A stretch of 8,144 nucleotides of DNA from Candidatus Terrybacteria bacterium RIFCSPLOWO2_01_FULL_58_14 (GTDB lineage Bacteria > Patescibacteriota > Minisyncoccia > Terrybacterales > 2-01-FULL-58-14). Each line of letters starts with the position of its first letter. Position 1 is the first letter of the stretch. A model generated the notes under the pieces. That model searched no databases, was not told where the DNA came from, and saw nothing but the letters and a program-made list of their open reading frames with translations. Positions 5,766-8,144 of this stretch are shown here, piece after piece. The stretch covers positions 11,100 through 19,243 of the forward strand of contig MHSZ01000028.1 in NCBI GenBank assembly GCA_001824745.1, given 5' to 3'. Made by a program: the position numbers and the translations under genes.

Positions 5766-6877
5766 ATTGTTCTGTCAGATGTCATTTGGCGAAGAGGAAT
5801 CTTTTCAGGCGACTTCTTTCTCGGCGTTCCGGAAAGAATAAGTTTCATAGCCACGAGGGTTCCCGTGAGGAGGACAAAAATCAATGCGAGCGCCATGATT
5901 TTCCACGGGCGCGGTAAGAGAAATGCCAAAATGCCCAACAAGGCGCTCGTGCCTCCGTGGAGAAGGACAATCTCGCGCGGCTTCCACCCGAGAGTCCGGA
6001 GTTGGTGATGGAGGTGACGCGTATCGCCTTGGGCGATCGGCGTGCCGCGCAACATACGAACGAAGATGACTGCTGCCGCATCTGCTCCGGGCAGGAGAAG
6101 CACCATCGCGACTGTCGCAAGTTTGGTTCCTGCAAGAACCGCCAGTGCCGCAATGAGGAAACCGAGCCCGAAGCTCCCCGCGGAGCCGAGGAAAATACGC
6201 GCGCGGGGGAGATTCCACGGAAGGAACCCGACACTTGCGCCAAATCCCGCCGCGGCAATGATTGCAAGCGCCGGCTGACGCACATCGGCGGTGAGCGAAA
6301 GGACGGCGAGTGCTGCAAGTGCTACGGCACTCACGGTTGTTGCGACACCGTCGGAACCGTCGAGCCAGTTCATCGCATTCACGCATGCGGCAATCCACGT
6401 AATGAGAAGGAGAGAACCGAGAACCGGAACCGCACAATCCGGAGTTCCGCAAAATGAAAAAGGAACGGCGAACATCCAAGTATCGAGCCGCCAAGCGCTT
6501 TCGGTGAAAACACTGATGTACCAAAGGCGTACTCCTCCGAGAAGGAGGATGAGTGCCGCGATACCCTGAACAGAGAGAAGCGTTTGCCACGAGAGTTCGC
6601 GTTGGTCGTCTCTCATGCCAATAAAGAGGAAGAGGCCGAGTCCAATAAGTAGCGCGAGAATCTCCGGGGTGAGCGTGAGCGTCGGATGCAACCCGACCAC
6701 AAGGAGCACTGCGCCGAGTATTGAAAGGCCGCCCCAAAGCGGTGTGGGCCCGGAGTGTTCGTGACGACCTCCCGGCGGACGGATGATGCCGTAGGATCGC
6801 GCAAGAGAGCGGACGAACGGAGTTGCCGTAACGGCAACTCCGAATGCGACGAGGGCCGATCCCAGTACCTCTTCCAT
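5762..6877 (-). CDS. WecA/TagO-like polyprenyl-phosphate sugar-1-phosphate transferase (glycosyltransferase family 4)
   Basis: Polytopic membrane protein of the PNPT superfamily. Relatives transfer HexNAc-1-phosphate (usually GlcNAc) from UDP to undecaprenyl phosphate and so start teichoic acid, O-antigen or other surface glycans. In 371 residues it shows PLWGGLSI (46-53), the Asp pair in GMRDD (D90, D91), NAMNWLDGSDG (167-177, with D173 and D176), FLGSAGS (229-235) and GDTRHLHHQL (284-293). The single HLHH instead of the HHH of MraY places it on the WecA/TagO side. About ten hydrophobic segments are visible, ending in a short basic tail. Oddities: the FMGD loop of the family reads FLGS, so its metal-binding Asp is Ser (S232), and FCGTPDC (142-148) carries two cysteines in a loop. 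It follows the small membrane protein after a 13-base gap and overlaps ddl by 4 bases. Family call is firm, while activity and sugar are uncertain. Confidence 0.88.
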   Translation of the reverse strand: MEEVLGSALVAFGVAVTATPFVRSLARSYGIIRPPGGRHEHSGPTPLWGGLSILGAVLLVVGLHPTLTLTPEILALLIGLGLFLFIGMRDDQRELSWQTLLSVQGIAALILLLGGVRLWYISVFTESAWRLDTWMFAVPFSFCGTPDCAVPVLGSLLLITWIAACVNAMNWLDGSDGVATTVSAVALAALAVLSLTADVRQPALAIIAAAGFGASVGFLPWNLPRARIFLGSAGSFGLGFLIAALAVLAGTKLATVAMVLLLPGADAAAVIFVRMLRGTPIAQGDTRHLHHQLRTLGWKPREIVLLHGGTSALLGILAFLLPRPWKIMALALIFVLLTGTLVAMKLILSGTPRKKSPEKIPLRQMTSDRTI

Positions 6878-6890
6878 GGGCCAGTGTTTC

Positions 6891-7232
6891 TCAAGATCGA
6901 TTTGCGATGAAAAGCGCTACGAGAGCTATTGCGAGAAAAAGTTGTGCGAGGAATCCGGTCGCAAGAGCGAGGATGGAAAGTGTCTTGTCGCGACGGCGAA
7001 GCAGAAGAGCAAGGAAAATATTGAGCGTCAAAATCGCAAGACCAGAAAAAGGGATGGTCATAAGCGTAGTACGGCCGCCGAGGAGATCGATGCCGCCACC
7101 GATCCGATAATGAAGTACGAGCGGCACGGTTCCCGCGGGAAACTGAAACGCGCCCCACCACAAAAAAAGATGTACTACGCCTGCGATGACGAGGAGTAGA
7201 GAAAACGTTCGATTACGATCAAATCCCGGCAT
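6891..7232 (-). CDS. Small three-helix membrane protein of unknown function
   Basis: I do not recognise a named family. The 113 residues contain a short basic N-terminus (DRNR), hydrophobic helices at about 10-29, 58-79 and 86-110, and a non-membrane segment between the first two that includes LHYRIGGGIDLLGGRT (40-55). A basic RRRDK patch (79-83) separates the last two helices, so that turn is probably cytoplasmic by the positive-inside rule, which would place the IGGGIDLLGG loop in the cytoplasm and the N-terminus in the cytoplasm only if the first two helices are arranged as a hairpin; topology is therefore ambiguous. The gene ends 13 bases before the WecA-like gene, suggesting a partner in the same membrane glycan step, but this is inference from position only. 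The ATG at 7232 is the only sensible start, and an inverted-repeat arm lies directly beside it. Confidence 0.75.
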   Translation of the reverse strand: MPGFDRNRTFSLLLVIAGVVHLFLWWGAFQFPAGTVPLVLHYRIGGGIDLLGGRTTLMTIPFSGLAILTLNIFLALLLRRRDKTLSILALATGFLAQLFLAIALVALFIANRS

Positions 7233-7320
7233 ACCCCGTTAGAGATCTACCAGAGATCTCTTTTGTACGATAAGGCCAAATCGCATGGACATACCACTCT
7301 GAGGATCTCTAACGGGGCAT
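7231..7320. repeat. Near-perfect inverted repeat in the gap upstream of the membrane-protein operon
   Basis: The arm at 7231-7247 (ATACCCCGTTAGAGATC) and the arm at 7304-7320 (GATCTCTAACGGGGCAT) are reverse complements at 16 of 17 positions, with a perfect 14-bp core (CCCCGTTAGAGATC). The 56-base spacer holds a second copy of the inner word: AGAGATC recurs at 7252-7258 inside the 10-bp palindrome AGAGATCTCT (7252-7261). The minus-strand transcript would reach the first arm 17 bases after the debranching-enzyme stop and finish the second arm against the ATG at 7232. No U-tract follows, so it is not a standard terminator. The shape (short GC-rich ends, small spacer) suits a dispersed palindromic or MITE-like element, though no target-site duplication can be demonstrated. 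The remaining bases of the 7233-7337 gap show no convincing promoter. Confidence 0.8.
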
Positions 7321-7337
7321 AAAGAAATAGGGCGCTT

Positions 7338-8144
7338 TCACTCTTGGCGTTCGCTTTTTTCCTGTTCGGTGAGCATGCCGAGAAGCGCCCCGGACGCCCA
7401 TGCCTGCGGCATACAGGGGCGATAGCTCCCGCCGGGAACTCGGAGCGTGAGCGATAGTCGATGTGTTTGCGGCTCCACCGCGTACAGTTCGGTGATTTTC
7501 CCCTGGAGGTCATAGAATGCTCGAAGGAGCGCTTGTCGGATGCGTGTCGCACCCTTTGTATCGCCGATCGCTTGCAAGCCCTTCCAGAAAAACCAGTTAT
7601 CGTGCGGCCACACCGAACCACGGTGATACGCTTGCCAATTGAAGCGTGAGTCGCGCGTCGAGAGCGTCCGGATGCCGTAAGGGGTCCAAAAATCCTCAGT
7701 AAAGAGCCGTGCCGCCACGCGCTGCGCGGCAGCGTGATCGAGAATACCCGAAAATAGCAGATGGCCGGGATTTGAAGTGGGCCATGCGGCGAGGCGGCCG
7801 TGTCCGTCGAGTGCAAAAGAGAAGTAATCGCCGCACCGGAAGCGCTTAAGGAAAGAGGTCTGGAGATGTCGGGCGCGATCTTCTGCCTTTTTTGCGTTTC
7901 GTTCGTCGTTTTGCGCGCGCGAGAGATTTGCAAAGGCGCGGAGAGCGGCATAAGCGTATCCCTGTACTTCAACCGGCGCAATGGGCGGCGGAAGCGCTCC
8001 CAGATCCGTGGAATCCTTCCATGCTTGGTGAGTGAGCGCGAAGGGGTTGTGCGAGGAGTAATCGAGGAAGCCATCATGATTATGATCGGCATATTCCATG
8101 ATCCAGCGATATGCCGAAATGGCCCGAGGCCAGAGTTGATCTCG
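7338..8144 (-). CDS. Glycogen debranching-type enzyme (amylo-alpha-1,6-glucosidase), C-terminal part, cut by the window end
   Basis: The last 268 codons of a longer gene, open from base 8144 to a TGA at 7338. The visible part is an (alpha/alpha)6-barrel glucosidase domain as in GDE/amylo-alpha-1,6-glucosidase and related GH15/GH63-clan proteins. Numbering from the first visible residue, conserved blocks are WIMEYADHNHDGFLDY (14-29), QAWKDSTD (40-47), PVEVQGYAYAAL (57-68), SNPGHLLFSGI (124-134), the hallmark YHRGSVWPHDN (173-183) and CMPQAWASGALL (244-255). The family releases glucose from alpha-1,6 branch points of glycogen or trims similar oligosaccharides in the cytoplasm. The ATG at 8099 is internal, since the coding frame with family-like residues continues past it to the window edge. 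It is separated from the next gene by the inverted repeat and is probably a different transcription unit. Substrate cannot be fixed from this half. Confidence 0.85.
   Translation of the reverse strand, partial: RDQLWPRAISAYRWIMEYADHNHDGFLDYSSHNPFALTHQAWKDSTDLGALPPPIAPVEVQGYAYAALRAFANLSRAQNDERNAKKAEDRARHLQTSFLKRFRCGDYFSFALDGHGRLAAWPTSNPGHLLFSGILDHAAAQRVAARLFTEDFWTPYGIRTLSTRDSRFNWQAYHRGSVWPHDNWFFWKGLQAIGDTKGATRIRQALLRAFYDLQGKITELYAVEPQTHRLSLTLRVPGGSYRPCMPQAWASGALLGMLTEQEKSERQE

Noticed and set aside
5082..6008. 308-codon open frame on the plus strand, opposite ddl and the end of the WecA-like gene
   Set aside because: It is antisense to two genes with complete family motifs, its translation is rich in Arg and His with no recognisable domain, and it crosses the gene boundary. 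Long antisense frames are expected in GC-rich coding DNA.
5805..6737. 310-codon minus-strand frame inside the WecA-like gene
   Set aside because: Translation is Arg/Ser/Pro-rich with no motifs, while the overlapping frame holds every PNPT signature.
7247..8092. 281-codon minus-strand frame overlapping the debranching enzyme
   Set aside because: It is a shifted frame of the gene carrying the YHRGSVWPHDN block. Its own translation is Arg/Ser-rich and shows no domain.

Overview
The window is an 8.1 kb piece of a moderately GC-rich bacterial chromosome with every recognisable gene on the minus strand, so transcription runs from base 8144 towards base 1. Two genes are cut by the window ends. UGA ends three of the genes, so it is a normal stop here, which excludes the UGA-recoding Gracilibacteria/Absconditabacteria. 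No tRNA, rRNA, CRISPR array, transposase or phage gene is visible. Compact genes, divergent active-site loops in both polyprenyl-phosphate transferases and a shortened aspartyl-tRNA synthetase make a Patescibacteria/CPR lineage (Parcubacteria- or Peregrinibacteria-like) my best guess. That guess is inference and no marker here settles it.

In transcription order: (1) 8144-7338, the C-terminal part of a glycogen-debranching-type (amylo-alpha-1,6-glucosidase) enzyme. (2) A 105-bp gap with an almost perfect inverted repeat. (3) A tight set of four genes at 7232-4146: a small three-helix membrane protein, a WecA/TagO-like polyprenyl-phosphate sugar-1-phosphate transferase, D-Ala-D-Ala ligase (ddl) and a PlsC-like acyltransferase. 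(4) A 146-bp gap with an inverted repeat and a good promoter. (5) aspS, a D,D-carboxypeptidase (dacA) and mraY, nearly abutting, at 3999-480. (6) A 110-bp gap made largely of AATCTCGAA-type inverted repeats. (7) The N-terminal 123 codons of glutamate racemase (murI), running off the window.

The common theme is the cell envelope. MurI makes D-Glu, Ddl makes D-Ala-D-Ala, MraY loads the completed UDP-MurNAc-pentapeptide on the lipid carrier to give lipid I, and the carboxypeptidase trims the terminal D-Ala of the finished wall. The WecA-like enzyme would start a second carrier-linked glycan and PlsC would supply phospholipid. AspS is the housekeeping gene heading its operon.

I did not find an obviously new multi-gene system. 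The points most worth checking are substitutions at normally invariant positions: Asp to Ser in the Mg-binding FMGD loop of the WecA-like protein, Asp to Glu in the same loop of MraY, Asn to His beside the catalytic Cys of MurI, and an AspRS with no GAD insertion domain. The inverted repeats filling all three intergenic gaps also deserve a look, one of them ending against a start codon.
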